DNA from: an uncultured Christensenellaceae bacterium
Lineage (GTDB): Bacteria > Bacillota > Clostridia > Christensenellales > CAG-314
NCBI GenBank assembly: GCA_910586905.1
Contig: CAJUIV010000006.1
Coordinates: 1 to 64,000, forward strand
DNA length: 64,000 bases
Direction of reading: 5' to 3'
Within the stretch, counting starts at the first letter, position 1. Every line of letters starts with the position of its first letter. The notes below the pieces were generated by a model that saw nothing but the letters and a program-made list of their open reading frames with translations, had not been told where the DNA came from and ran no database searches. This document shows positions 1 through 9,376 of this stretch, piece after piece. The translations under genes and the position numbers were made by a program.

Positions 1-59
1 CTCGAACCCTGGACCCACTGATTAAGAGTCAGTTGCTCTACCAACTGAGCTAAAGATGC
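1..59 (-). tRNA. tRNA-Lys (anticodon CTT), 3' part cut by window edge
   Basis: The minus strand reads an acceptor 5' half, a D-arm with GCTCAGTTGGTAGAGC, an anticodon stem ACTGA/TCAGT with loop CTCTTAA (anticodon CTT) and the start of the T-arm (GGTTCGAG). The remaining T-arm and the acceptor 3' strand lie outside the window. It is the last visible gene of a minus-strand tRNA operon. Confidence 0.93.
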
Positions 60-97
60 ATATGTTTTACCTGCGCTTGCAGCCTGATAATATAAAT

Positions 98-173
98 TGG
101 TGATCCATCCGCGATTCGAACGCGGGACACCATGATTAAAAGTCATGTGCTCTACCGACTGAGCTAATGGATC
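98..173 (-). tRNA. tRNA-Lys (anticodon TTT)
   Basis: A full cloverleaf with acceptor GATCCAT/ATGGATC, anticodon loop CTTTTAA (anticodon TTT), T-loop GTTCGAATC and an encoded 3' ACCA tail. It is the second lysine tRNA in the cluster, so both lysine codons are served by adjacent genes. Confidence 0.96.
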
Positions 174-178
174 AAAAC

Positions 179-253
179 TGGCAGGGGTAGCAGGATTTGA
201 ACCTACGAGTGTCAGAGTCAAAGTCTGATGCCTTACCGCTTGGCTATACCCCT
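179..253 (-). tRNA. tRNA-Gln (anticodon TTG)
   Basis: Acceptor AGGGGTA/TACCCCT, anticodon stem TCAGA/TCTGA with loop CTTTGAC (anticodon TTG), T-loop GTTCAAATC and an encoded GCCA end. Five bases separate it from the neighbouring tRNA-Lys. Confidence 0.96.
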
Positions 254-261
254 TTGCTTTA

Positions 262-339
262 TGGGGTGAGCTATGGGAATCGAACCCATGACCTCCAGAG
301 TCACAATCTGGCACTCTAACCATCTGAGCTAAGCCCACC
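262..339 (-). tRNA. tRNA-His (anticodon GTG)
   Basis: Acceptor GTGGGCT/AGCTCAC, anticodon stem CCAGA/TCTGG with loop TTGTGAC (anticodon GTG) and an encoded CCCA end. An extra G precedes position 1 and faces C73, the G-1:C73 identity pair typical of bacterial tRNA-His; it is included in the coordinates. Confidence 0.95.
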
Positions 340-345
340 ATGCAT

Positions 346-422
<77 letters not shown>

Positions 423-438
423 AGGCAAACTTGTAGTT

Positions 439-512
439 TGGAGCGGGTGATGGGAATCGGACCCACGCAGCCAGCTTGGAAGGCTGGTATTCTACCATTG
501 AACTACACCCGC
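439..512 (-). tRNA. tRNA-Gly (anticodon TCC)
   Basis: Acceptor GCGGGTG/CACCCGC, anticodon stem CCAGC/GCTGG with loop CTTCCAA (anticodon TCC) and an encoded TCCA end. It is the first gene of the operon, about 17 bases downstream of the -10 box. Confidence 0.96.
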
Positions 513-529
513 ACTTCAACAGCCTTTAT

Positions 530-558
530 ATTATAACTTACGTATAAAAAACTGTCAA
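530..558 (-). promoter_or_regulatory. Promoter of the tRNA operon
   Basis: The minus strand carries TTGACA (553-558) and TATAAT (530-535) separated by exactly 17 bases, both perfect sigma-A consensus boxes. The first tRNA starts shortly downstream at 512. A perfect promoter is expected for a stable-RNA operon. Confidence 0.9.
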
Positions 559-603
559 CAATTTTCGCAATATTTTTATTGACTAATTTGATATTCTAAC
601 GCG

Positions 604-1773
604 TTAAATCAGCAGACCTTGCTTGTATAAATTAATCAGCAAATTTTGCATTCCCGAAAAATACGTAATCATAATTTCGTTGCCGTCATCGTCGAAATCA
701 CCCGAACCTACGATATCGGGAGGCTTAACGTAGCTGCCGGTTCCGTTGTGCTGCTTTTGCAATTTTAAGTACAAATCGTTAAAAAATTCTCCCAGTCGGT
801 CGAAATGATCGTATTTGGCAAACAAATCCGAGTGGTTTTTTCTCTCCAAATATATGCCCGGGTTTACCTTTTCGTTTAACTCTTTTTTAACTTCCGACGA
901 ATCGGGATATGCCGACAAAATATTCAAAGCGCCGCTTAAACATTTTACCAACGTTCCGTATCGAATATAATCGTCGCCGCTTGTAAGCAAAATATAACGG
1001 CCGACAATATCTGCCTGATATTCACGCATTACTCCTTTTGAATGAGCCAGTTCGTGAGCGAGGGTATCGGGCAAAAATAAGCCTTTCTCGTTTGCATTTA
1101 CATTTGCTTCTCCCGTTGGAGCAAAAAACACTCCGACTATTTGCAATTCACTCATAATCGTTTTATTGATGATTCTCTTTGCTTTCGGGGTATAAGATGA
1201 AAAATAATTGTTTTCCAATCTTCGATATTCTACTGAAAGAATATTAGAAATCTCGGCAAAATCATAAGGATAAACGATATTTCCATCGGAATCGTGCTCG
1301 GTATTCGAATAGGCGGCGTTAACGTTTTCAACCAGCCAATTTGCAATTTCCTTCGCCTCTTCGAACGTCAAATCCTCAGACGAATATTCTTTATAAATTT
1401 CATTTGGCAGATCGGCTCTATTGTAAGAAAAAGAAGCGGAAAAAGTATAAATATTAAGAAATGACAAAACGCATATAAATGCAGTAAGCGTCATAGAAAC
1501 AAGCTTGTTCCATTTTTTTCCCGCAATATAAACGAACAAGTACGCTACGAAAACCATAGCCAAAATTATTGCTGCGACCAAAAACAACTCGTATGCGCTA
1601 AAAGGAAGTACGCTGAAAATATGTCCGAATAACCATATCCAAGCGCGCGAAAAAGTTTTTGCGAAAAATTCGCAAATCGCAGAGTTCAAAGACAAAAGGG
1701 TAAGCATAGCAAATACGGCTGCTAACACGCCCGTGGCAATAAGTTTTTTGATTGTAGATTTTTTTGTAATCAT
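604..1773 (-). CDS. DUF3810 family membrane zinc-metallopeptidase-like protein
   Basis: A 389-residue membrane protein. Hydrophobic segments lie at about residues 12-30, 44-86 and 91-112, followed by a soluble C-terminal domain. That domain carries HELAH at residues 240-244, an HExxH zinc-binding motif, followed by an acidic MREYQAD stretch that could supply a third ligand. This layout matches the DUF3810 family, whose substrate is not established. The ATG overlaps the hemZ stop by four bases (ATGA), so the two are translationally coupled; here that is a positional link only. A peptidase activity is inferred from the HExxH motif, not known. Confidence 0.8.
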   Translation of the reverse strand: MITKKSTIKKLIATGVLAAVFAMLTLLSLNSAICEFFAKTFSRAWIWLFGHIFSVLPFSAYELFLVAAIILAMVFVAYLFVYIAGKKWNKLVSMTLTAFICVLSFLNIYTFSASFSYNRADLPNEIYKEYSSEDLTFEEAKEIANWLVENVNAAYSNTEHDSDGNIVYPYDFAEISNILSVEYRRLENNYFSSYTPKAKRIINKTIMSELQIVGVFFAPTGEANVNANEKGLFLPDTLAHELAHSKGVMREYQADIVGRYILLTSGDDYIRYGTLVKCLSGALNILSAYPDSSEVKKELNEKVNPGIYLERKNHSDLFAKYDHFDRLGEFFNDLYLKLQKQHNGTGSYVKPPDIVGSGDFDDDGNEIMITYFSGMQNLLINLYKQGLLI

Positions 1774-3176
1774 CTGCTGAATAGTTCGAATTTTCTCGAT
1801 AGATAATCTTTATTGCGTTCGATATACGTTATCACGTCTTTTGCGTTTGCAGAACGCTCTATTCGGTCGTCGGCGCTGAAAATGCGTTTAGATATAGCGT
1901 TCGTTCCGCACGCTAAGATGTTAGTCGTTTCTTCCATAATTCCGATATTATATAAACATTGTTTATTCGGCTTACAAAAACCGACGTTTTCGAGGTTATC
2001 AGCCATATATTTTTGTCTGTACATATAATAAGGAACATAACCGTTTTCGTACAAACGTTTATGCGCGTACTCTACCATTGCCGACACATCTTGTTCCGAA
2101 GACGTATAACTTTGTTCTTTAAGAATACTGCCGCGTTTTAGCGCAAGCGTATGTACGGTTACATTATCCGGAGATATCTCTATCGCTTTATCGATACTGG
2201 CACAAAACATATCGTAAGTTTCGGTCGGCAATCCCGCAATAAAATCCATATTTATTGTAAAACCGAATTCTTTTGCAAGACCGTACTTACAGTATATATC
2301 GTCGACAGTATGCCTGCGTCCTATAACGTCCAATACGCTTTGATTGAACGTTTGCGGGTTTATCGAAATTCTATCGACACCGTGCTTTTTAAACACGCTC
2401 AATTTTTCTGCGGTTACGGTATCCGGACGTCCGGCCTCAACAGTGTATTCTTTAGGTGTAAAATCGATACTCGACATAATTTTATCAAGTTGTTCGCTAG
2501 TTAACGACGTAGGCGTTCCTCCGCCGAAATACACGTTTCTTAAAGCAATACCGCGCGTCTTAGCAAATTTAATCGTAGATTGGATATCCTGACACAAAGC
2601 GTCAACGTACGGCTCTACATACTTTTTAAGACGTTCCAACTCTCCGCTGGTAAAAGAACAATAACTGCATCTCGTTACGCAAAACGGAATACCGACATAC
2701 AAATCGGCGCTATCGGAATTAACGTTACAAATATTTCCTTGAACGGTTAGAATATCGGAAACCAGTTTGATTTTGCTATCCGATACGCCTAACGGCTCCG
2801 CAAAAATTTTTTGCCAATCGCCGCCTTCTTTAACAAGCTGACGGGCAAGTTTGGTAGGGCGAATTCCTGTTAAACTTCCCCAAGGCATTACTTTGCCGAT
2901 TACAGCGGATAACACATTATATAACGCGACTTTAGCGTAACGTTTGCGCAATCTCACTATTTGCAAATCATCAGTTGATTCAGTAAAATCGAATTGCCGA
3001 ATATCGGTTTGCAAATCACATTGCGCTTTATATATATAACCGTCGGTTATTCGTGATTCGACGACAGAAACGTCTGCCGTGCCTAAATTATCGCATAACT
3101 CAACTTCGTTTGCAAACAGTTTTACAACGTCGGTAAGTTCGACGGTATATTCGAAATTAGTAAATAATTTTAACAT
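1770..3176 (-). CDS. hemZ: HemZ-type radical SAM coproporphyrinogen III dehydrogenase-like protein
   Basis: This 468-residue radical SAM protein belongs to the HemN/HemZ group of oxygen-independent coproporphyrinogen oxidases of heme synthesis. The iron-sulfur motif C-x3-C-x2-C is at Cys166, Cys170 and Cys173, followed by the YFGGGTP SAM-binding segment. The N-terminal ~150 residues, before the SAM domain, are the extension that separates HemZ from HemN and HemW. It follows relA by eight bases and overlaps the DUF3810 gene, completing a recJ-relA-hemZ order that is common in Clostridia. No other heme gene is in the window, so its physiological substrate in this organism is unproven. Confidence 0.88.
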   Translation of the reverse strand: MLKLFTNFEYTVELTDVVKLFANEVELCDNLGTADVSVVESRITDGYIYKAQCDLQTDIRQFDFTESTDDLQIVRLRKRYAKVALYNVLSAVIGKVMPWGSLTGIRPTKLARQLVKEGGDWQKIFAEPLGVSDSKIKLVSDILTVQGNICNVNSDSADLYVGIPFCVTRCSYCSFTSGELERLKKYVEPYVDALCQDIQSTIKFAKTRGIALRNVYFGGGTPTSLTSEQLDKIMSSIDFTPKEYTVEAGRPDTVTAEKLSVFKKHGVDRISINPQTFNQSVLDVIGRRHTVDDIYCKYGLAKEFGFTINMDFIAGLPTETYDMFCASIDKAIEISPDNVTVHTLALKRGSILKEQSYTSSEQDVSAMVEYAHKRLYENGYVPYYMYRQKYMADNLENVGFCKPNKQCLYNIGIMEETTNILACGTNAISKRIFSADDRIERSANAKDVITYIERNKDYLSRKFELFSR

Positions 3177-3184
3177 AACGGTAC

Positions 3185-5371
3185 TTAACCTTTGGTACGG
3201 TAAGCGCTTATCACGGCGGGAATGATACTCAGTTTATTGATAAGCTGATATACTTGGTCGTGATTGGAAATTTCGACTGTAATAGTCGCTATTGCGTTAC
3301 CTTTTTTGTCCTTTCTGGCGTTTATCGCCAACATAGGCAGTCCCTCGTTAGCGACCATTTTAGTAAGTTCGGCAAAAATATCGCCGCGGTCTTCAGCAAT
3401 AACTTCGATAGAAGCAGGAAAAGTGGCGTTGACGTCCATATTTGCCCACTCGGCGCGTACTAAACGTTCTTGTTCTAAATTTTTTATAGCGGGACAATCC
3501 GCTCGATGAACGCATACGCCTCGTCCGCGAGAAATATAGCCGACAATTTCGTCTCCCGGAACGGGACTGCAACAACGAGAAAATCTCACCAACAAATCTT
3601 CTACGCCTTTCACTATAACCGTATTGCGTTTGCCGCTTAAAGGTTTATTGCGGCGATTGGTTTGTTTTACGTTGGTTACGGTAAGTCCTTTGTTGCTTGC
3701 AATCAGTTTAAGCATAACCTGTTGCAAAGATATACTGCCGTACCCGACTGCCGCGTACATTTCGTCCGCGTTAGAAAACATATAGCGCTCGCACACTGCT
3801 TGTATTCCCTCTGGGGTTAACAATTCCGACAAAGCTAATCCTCTGTGCTTAGCGTCCCGCTCTACCATAGATTTGCCCGTTCTGATATATTCGTCTTTAA
3901 GCTCGCGCTTAAAAAACTGACGGATTTTTGCTTTGGCAGACGGCGTTTTAACGATTTTAAGCCAGTCTCGCGAAGGTCCTTTTGCGTTAGGATTCGTCAT
4001 TACTTCTACCGTATCGCCGGTGTTCAACACCGTTTCCAACGGTACAATTTTGTTATTTACTTTTATCCCAACGCACTTATTTCCGACCTGACTATGGATA
4101 GTATAAGCGAAATCCAAAGCATTTGCGCCCGCTTGTAAAATTTTAACGTCCCCGTTAGGTGTGAAAACGTACACCTCGTTTGTGTTCGAGATGTCTTTTC
4201 TTATCAAATCCAAGAATTCGGTGCTATCCTTCAAGTCGTTGTCGTAGGATAACACTTCTTTTACCCAACCGAGCTTATCGTCCATAGCGGTTACGCCCGT
4301 TACGCCTTCTTTGTACTTCCAGTGAGCGGCGATACCGTATTCGGCAATTTTGTGCATCTCGTGCGTTCGAATTTGAACTTCTATGGGATACGTATGCTTT
4401 TCGTATTCGATAATAACCGTCGTATGCAACGATTGATACATATTAGGTTTAGGAACGGCTATATAATCTTTAAACCGTCCGGGCATAGGTTTCCAACGCG
4501 CGTGAATAGCGCCCAATACGGAATAACAATCCTTTATCGTATCAACTAAAACGCGTACGGCGGTTAAATCGTAAACTTGATCGAGCGTTTTGTTTTGACG
4601 TTTCATTTTTTTATAAATAGAATAAAAATGTTTTGTACGCCCGTAAATATAAAAATCGTCTATACTACCGTTTTTAAGTTCTTTTTTTACTTGTTCGATA
4701 AAACAGTCTACTATAACTTCCCGTTCTTGTTTTTTCAACGCGATTCCCTGAGAAATAGCGGTATACGCGTCGTTATCCAAATATTTCAAGCATAAATCTT
4801 CAAGCTCGGTTTTGATGGAAGAAATACCCAGTCTGCCCGCTATAGGAGAAAATATGTCCAAAGTCTCTTTGGCGATTATTCTTTGTTTTTCTTCCGAAAG
4901 ATACATAAGCGAACGCATATTATGCAATCTATCCGCCAATTTTATAAGCATAACTCTTATGTCTTTCGCCATAGCAAAAAACATTTTACGCATATTTTCC
5001 GCTTGTTCTTCTTCTTTGTTATGAAACTGAATTTTGTCTAGCTTTGTAACCCCTGCGACTAAATCGGCAATCTCGTCGCCGAATTTACCGCGTAAATCGC
5101 CGTCGGTAATATAAGTGTCTTCTACCGTGTCGTGCAATAAAGCCGCGCATATTGTGGACACGTCCAGTCCCATGTCTATCAATATATCTGCAACTATCGT
5201 AGGATGCGTTATATACGGTCTGCCGCTTGCTCGGAACTGTCCTTGATGTGCTTTATTTGCAAGATTGAACGCGTCCTCGATTTGTCCTACTTCACGCGCG
5301 TGATAGTAATGATTCACTTTAGATAAAAAGTTTTTTATTGTTACTTCGGCTTTTTCTTGTTCTAAATTCAT
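3185..5371 (-). CDS. relA: Bifunctional (p)ppGpp synthetase/hydrolase RelA/SpoT
   Basis: This 728-residue Rsh enzyme makes and degrades the alarmone (p)ppGpp. The order is an HD hydrolase domain (LLHDTVEDT, His80-Asp81), the synthetase domain at about 235-345 (YDLTAVRVLV and the GRFKDYI loop), a TGS domain near 390-450 (VFTPNGDVKIL), a zinc-finger-like region with RCCSPVPGD, and a C-terminal ACT domain. Because the hydrolase HD pair is intact, both activities are expected. It lies 16 bases after recJ and just before hemZ. The start has only a weak ribosome site (GGTG), so translation may be coupled to recJ. Confidence 0.95.
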   Translation of the reverse strand: MNLEQEKAEVTIKNFLSKVNHYYHAREVGQIEDAFNLANKAHQGQFRASGRPYITHPTIVADILIDMGLDVSTICAALLHDTVEDTYITDGDLRGKFGDEIADLVAGVTKLDKIQFHNKEEEQAENMRKMFFAMAKDIRVMLIKLADRLHNMRSLMYLSEEKQRIIAKETLDIFSPIAGRLGISSIKTELEDLCLKYLDNDAYTAISQGIALKKQEREVIVDCFIEQVKKELKNGSIDDFYIYGRTKHFYSIYKKMKRQNKTLDQVYDLTAVRVLVDTIKDCYSVLGAIHARWKPMPGRFKDYIAVPKPNMYQSLHTTVIIEYEKHTYPIEVQIRTHEMHKIAEYGIAAHWKYKEGVTGVTAMDDKLGWVKEVLSYDNDLKDSTEFLDLIRKDISNTNEVYVFTPNGDVKILQAGANALDFAYTIHSQVGNKCVGIKVNNKIVPLETVLNTGDTVEVMTNPNAKGPSRDWLKIVKTPSAKAKIRQFFKRELKDEYIRTGKSMVERDAKHRGLALSELLTPEGIQAVCERYMFSNADEMYAAVGYGSISLQQVMLKLIASNKGLTVTNVKQTNRRNKPLSGKRNTVIVKGVEDLLVRFSRCCSPVPGDEIVGYISRGRGVCVHRADCPAIKNLEQERLVRAEWANMDVNATFPASIEVIAEDRGDIFAELTKMVANEGLPMLAINARKDKKGNAIATITVEISNHDQVYQLINKLSIIPAVISAYRTKG

Positions 5372-5387
5372 TATACACCACTATATT

Positions 5388-7637
5388 TTACATTTTATTG
5401 AAACTGCGGAATATACTTGAGTCCATCAAATCGCTTTTCCTATTAGAAGGAAATTCCACGGTATACTTGTCCGCAATATTTATAAGTCCAAGTTCCCGAA
5501 AAACTCTCAACGCTACAATAAATTGCGAATACGTAACGGATCCGAGTAAATACTTCTCGTATACGCCGTTTACGCTATCGAATTTGTTTTTATTCTTTAA
5601 CGCTTTAAAAACTTTTAAACAATGTTCTCGCGTTACGGACAAATTATAAATGTTTTCGTTAGCGTAATCAGCTGAAACGTAAAACGTTTGCGGCGGAAGC
5701 TTTCGATGTTTAGCATCGTTGCAAAAATAAACGATGTGTTCGAATTTATCGTAATCGTACGTTTCTAAAGGGGAAACAGCAACCGTTTTATTCGATACGC
5801 TACTATTAAAAAATATATCGACGCCAAAATCTTTCAAATCGGCTTTGTCGCAATACTTTAAATAAGTCTCGTAATCGTCGAAAACGGCGACCACCGAATC
5901 ACTATTCAATATTTCCGTTAATTCGCTTAAATTAAGCGTTTCTACCTTATCGGTTACAAAATTTTTAAACAAATTTTGTTGATAAAAATCATCGAAGCAA
6001 ACGGAATTTTGCAGCGACAAATCTTCTATGATACCGCAAACAGATTTTGAATAATTGTCTATTTCTAAAGAACATAACAAATCGACCTTAGCGCCGTTTT
6101 TGATAAAAGGCGCATACTTTCCGAATTTAAAAAAGCCTTTAAGCTCCAATCCGTTATCCAAAACCGCCGACAAGTGCGAGTTATCCTTTCCGAAAGCGTT
6201 AGCAAATTTAATTTCGCCTTTTATTCTGCATACGATTTTATCCTGAGGCAACAAAGGCTGCATGCTTTCCGTAAAACTCAAAATATCTGAAACGTTTATT
6301 TTTTTCTCCAAATCGATATCGTAATACAAAGTTTTATCGAAACAGTCGTTCTCATAATATTGCAATGCACTAACCAAAGCGTTATGAAATTCATCGATTC
6401 TGTCGCCTTTAACGGTAAAACCGACCGACGCTTTATGCCCGCCGAATTTAACCAGACAGTCCTTGCATTTAGAAATCACATCGAATAAATCGATTTTATC
6501 GATACCTCTGCCCGAACCTATATAGTCGTCTCCGTCTTTCGACATAACAAAAGAGGGGACGCCGAATCTTTCTTTATAACGCGCCGCGACTATACCTAAA
6601 AGACCGTGCTGCCAATAGTCGCTTTGCAAAAAGACAAGTTTTTCTTTGTATATAGTTTTATTATCGCATATTTTGTCCGCATCGATAATTATTTCATCCA
6701 AGTTCTTCTTACGTATGGCGTTTAATTCCGCTAGCTTTTCACATATTTTCAAGTCGACATTATCTCTTCCAAGCAAAAACTCCAATGCAATTTCAGGAAA
6801 ACCCACTCTTCCGGCAGCATTGATTTTAGGAACTATTTTCATCGCCATATCGGAACACGTAACCGTTTTTCCGCAATAAGACACTTCGGATAGTTTATTT
6901 AAATTTTTATGATTCCAATTTAGTATTCCCGCTTTAACGATACTTCGGTTTTCGTCCTGCATAGGCATAATATCTCCTATCGTGCCAATCGCAGCCAAAG
7001 AGCTGTATTTTAAAGCGTTTTCTCGAGAAGACAACGCTTCAACCAACTTCCATGCGACGCCTGCGCCAGACAAATACGGGAAAGTATACCCTAATTTCGG
7101 ATTAACGCAAATACAATCCGGCAGAACGTCGGGCAGTTCGTGATGGTCGGTAACTATAACTTCCACATCCAATTCGTTAATTATTTTTGCAATTTCGTCG
7201 GCGTTGGAAATACCGCAATCGACGGTAATTATCAAATCGTAATAATTGCGTTCGAACGCACGCAAAATCTTATCTGCGTGTAAACCGTATCCCTCGTCGC
7301 GGTTAGGAATTACGACTGTATTCTCGATACCGTTATCCGTAAAAAATAACGATAATATACTGCTTGCTGTCAATCCGTCGGCATCGTAATCTCCGTAAAT
7401 CAAAACGCTACCGCCGCTTTCCATCACATAAGAAATAGTTTCCACCGCTTCGCTCATATTTTGCATATCAAAAGGCGAATGAAAACACGTTTTATTGTTA
7501 AAGCAGACTTCGTAATCGTCGGGTGTAAAATCGCGTGCGGCAAGCATTTCCGCAAAATAAGACGGCATTCCTTTTTCTTCGAAATATTTTGTTTTTATTG
7601 CGTCCTTAATTTCTCGCTTGACATATTTAGGTTTCAT
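5388..7637 (-). CDS. recJ: Single-stranded-DNA-specific 5'-3' exonuclease RecJ
   Basis: This 749-residue DHH/DHHA1 phosphoesterase degrades single-stranded DNA from the 5' end in recombination and mismatch repair. The metal-binding motifs are visible: YGDYDADG at 81-88, VDCGIS near 139 and TDHHELP with the DHH triad at 164-166. DHHA1 follows with GSGRGIDKIDLFD and FGGHKASVGFTV. The C-terminal ~230 residues form the variable extension found in Firmicutes RecJ. It sits between secD and relA, as in many Firmicutes. Confidence 0.93.
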   Translation of the reverse strand: MKPKYVKREIKDAIKTKYFEEKGMPSYFAEMLAARDFTPDDYEVCFNNKTCFHSPFDMQNMSEAVETISYVMESGGSVLIYGDYDADGLTASSILSLFFTDNGIENTVVIPNRDEGYGLHADKILRAFERNYYDLIITVDCGISNADEIAKIINELDVEVIVTDHHELPDVLPDCICVNPKLGYTFPYLSGAGVAWKLVEALSSRENALKYSSLAAIGTIGDIMPMQDENRSIVKAGILNWNHKNLNKLSEVSYCGKTVTCSDMAMKIVPKINAAGRVGFPEIALEFLLGRDNVDLKICEKLAELNAIRKKNLDEIIIDADKICDNKTIYKEKLVFLQSDYWQHGLLGIVAARYKERFGVPSFVMSKDGDDYIGSGRGIDKIDLFDVISKCKDCLVKFGGHKASVGFTVKGDRIDEFHNALVSALQYYENDCFDKTLYYDIDLEKKINVSDILSFTESMQPLLPQDKIVCRIKGEIKFANAFGKDNSHLSAVLDNGLELKGFFKFGKYAPFIKNGAKVDLLCSLEIDNYSKSVCGIIEDLSLQNSVCFDDFYQQNLFKNFVTDKVETLNLSELTEILNSDSVVAVFDDYETYLKYCDKADLKDFGVDIFFNSSVSNKTVAVSPLETYDYDKFEHIVYFCNDAKHRKLPPQTFYVSADYANENIYNLSVTREHCLKVFKALKNKNKFDSVNGVYEKYLLGSVTYSQFIVALRVFRELGLINIADKYTVEFPSNRKSDLMDSSIFRSFNKM

Positions 7638-7660
7638 AATTTAAAATCTCTTATAAATGC

Positions 7661-7690
7661 CGACAGCCTTCTAAAATTAGAAGGCTGTCG
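7661..7690 (-). terminator. Strong intergenic hairpin between secD and recJ
   Basis: A perfect 14-bp inverted repeat (CGACAGCCTTCTAA and its complement) with a two-base spacer lies between the secD stop and the recJ start. The minus strand after the stem is GCATTTATAAG, so there is no real U-tract. It may be a weak terminator or an RNA-stability hairpin rather than a full stop. Confidence 0.6.
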
Positions 7691-7710
7691 TTATGATTGA
7701 CTTTGGCAAA

Positions 7711-8973
7711 TTATTTTTTAGCAGATACTTTAGCCGTAGATTCATTAAAAGGCGCAACCATAAGAGAAAACAGTCTGTTCAGTCCGAACGTTGCGGCAAA
7801 AGACAATACTGCGCCGTACACCATAACGCATCCTAACGGAGCCGTTACCGCAGTAGGAATTACCCAAAGTACGATTCCTAAAACCAAAAACGCCGCGTGA
7901 GCTATCAGATTGACTTTTAACGTATCGGCAAAACCTTTGTACATCGATGCGTTAAAAGTTTTGCTTTCGCTGTATTTACGTATTTTTTCAAACGTAAATA
8001 CGGTAAAGAACGTCATAAACAAATACGCCAAAGCGACGCCGATAGCGGCAAATATATTGAACATCGGAATAAATACCAGTCCGGCAAAATACATAAAGAT
8101 TACTATCGCTATCAACTGAGACAATACTCCGGCAAGCCCCAACGTCTTGTAACGTACCGCAAAGAAAATAAAGCTGGCTAATACTATAACACCCATTACG
8201 ACGCTAAAAATCCAACCCAAACCGTTTTCGGTTTCCGTCGTGTCGTTTAATGTAAGTTCAGCACCTAAAACGCCTGTTTTTATATAACTGGCAACTACTT
8301 TACTGTTTTCCTTGGATTGAGAATAAAGCTGTAACGTACTGTTAGTATAAACCGCAGTACCAACCAAAGTTTCATCAATAGCATACAAATATTGAGTACC
8401 GGCATTCAAAACTTTATCTGCAATCTTCGTTCCTTCGGAAGTCAGCTTGACTTCGCAAATATAAAACGTATTACCCGATTGAATATAACTTTGAGTTCTT
8501 GCTTTACGGAAATGCTCCGCCTTTAAAACGACGCTATCGGAATCGTAAGTAGCGTTTTGAGAATAGGCAGTACTAAGTAATTCAACGTTGCCTTTTCTCG
8601 TAACGTTATTCAAAATCGTCGTTGCAGTCGGCTTTTCGGAAGAATCACCGCTTTCTACGGTTTTAGGAACGGCAATAGTCGTAACATCGTCTTTAACGTT
8701 AATATCAACGCTATAATATCCGTAAATTTGTTCCAATCTGGAATTTATAATCTTTTGTACGTTGGAAATCTCCGCGCCTTCGTCTAACTTGGTATAATAA
8801 GTAGCGTTAACGGTATCCGTAAACATACCGCTGCGTTGAATCAATTTATAAGGAGAATAAAAAACGTTATAATCTCCGAATTCAAGTCCATCAGGTATAA
8901 AAGCAAATACGCCGAAAAACAGTACTACTACCGTAATTAAGCTTAATAAAATGACGGACGTTCTCTTTGTCAT
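7711..8973 (-). CDS. secD: SecD-like protein-export membrane protein, divergent and without a SecF partner
   Basis: A 420-residue protein with an N-terminal membrane segment (6-25), an extracytoplasmic domain to about 250 and five further membrane helices. The segment IKTGVLGAEL before helix 2, and FEKIRKY (328-334) followed by a region like the SecD loop, identify it as SecD. Its place beside yajC and recJ agrees. SecD normally has GMAVDANVL just before the FERIR motif; here that stretch is FFTVFT, so the conserved transmembrane Asp is missing. The usual N-terminal GLDLxGG motif is also poorly kept, and no secF follows. It has its own promoter and a GGAGG ribosome site. Function as a Sec accessory is inferred. 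Confidence 0.72.
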   Translation of the reverse strand: MTKRTSVILLSLITVVVLFFGVFAFIPDGLEFGDYNVFYSPYKLIQRSGMFTDTVNATYYTKLDEGAEISNVQKIINSRLEQIYGYYSVDINVKDDVTTIAVPKTVESGDSSEKPTATTILNNVTRKGNVELLSTAYSQNATYDSDSVVLKAEHFRKARTQSYIQSGNTFYICEVKLTSEGTKIADKVLNAGTQYLYAIDETLVGTAVYTNSTLQLYSQSKENSKVVASYIKTGVLGAELTLNDTTETENGLGWIFSVVMGVIVLASFIFFAVRYKTLGLAGVLSQLIAIVIFMYFAGLVFIPMFNIFAAIGVALAYLFMTFFTVFTFEKIRKYSESKTFNASMYKGFADTLKVNLIAHAAFLVLGIVLWVIPTAVTAPLGCVMVYGAVLSFAATFGLNRLFSLMVAPFNESTAKVSAKK

Positions 8974-9011
8974 TGTGAGCCTCCTTGAGTTTTGCCTAAC
9001 TTAACCACTCT

Positions 9012-9040
9012 ATTATAATAGCACTTGCAAAAATAGTCAA
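9012..9040 (-). promoter_or_regulatory. Promoter of secD-like gene
   Basis: Minus strand TTGACT (9035-9040) and TATAAT (9012-9017) are 17 bases apart, about 40 bases before the secD start. Together with the terminator at 9324-9352, this makes secD the head of a transcription unit separate from yajC. Confidence 0.85.
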
Positions 9041-9323
9041 ATACTTTTATGTTTTTTTCATTATCTATTGCATTATTATATAATTATTACAAGATGCAGA
9101 ATAAAGATTTTCAGTTGCAACAGTATTTAAAACTTTTTAAACGTAACGCGCAATACTGATAAAAATTTGACAACCGAACCAAACCGTATGCTTTCAAATT
9201 CAGCTTTAATTGTACGGCAATCGGCGAAAACTATCGTTCAAAATCACTAAATGATACTTAAGCGAAAAATTATTGTTTAAAACCGAGAAAGAACAATCGA
9301 CATTATTACCGATACTAATATAA
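9041..9323. other. Intergenic stretch without a clear gene
   Basis: About 280 bases upstream of the secD promoter. The only coding-like item is a 21-codon plus-strand frame at 9094-9159 beginning MQNKDFQLQQYLK; it has no ribosome site and no consensus promoter, so it is not called as a gene. No other structure was seen. Confidence 0.5.
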
Positions 9324-9352
9324 AAAAACGACTTAAAATTTAAGTCGTTTTT
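9324..9352 (-). terminator. Terminator of the yajC unit
   Basis: The palindrome ACGACTTAAA-A-TTTAAGTCGT is flanked by A and T runs. On the minus strand it ends in CGTTTTTTT, 25 bases after the stop of the TIGR04086-type gene. The flanking A/T runs would let it work in either direction. Confidence 0.8.
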
Positions 9353-9376
9353 AAAATCTTATTTATGCGTTTAAAA

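Noticed and set aside
9094..9159. 21-codon plus-strand frame (MQNKDFQLQQYLK...)
   Set aside because: Protein-like composition, but no ribosome site, no correctly spaced promoter and very short.
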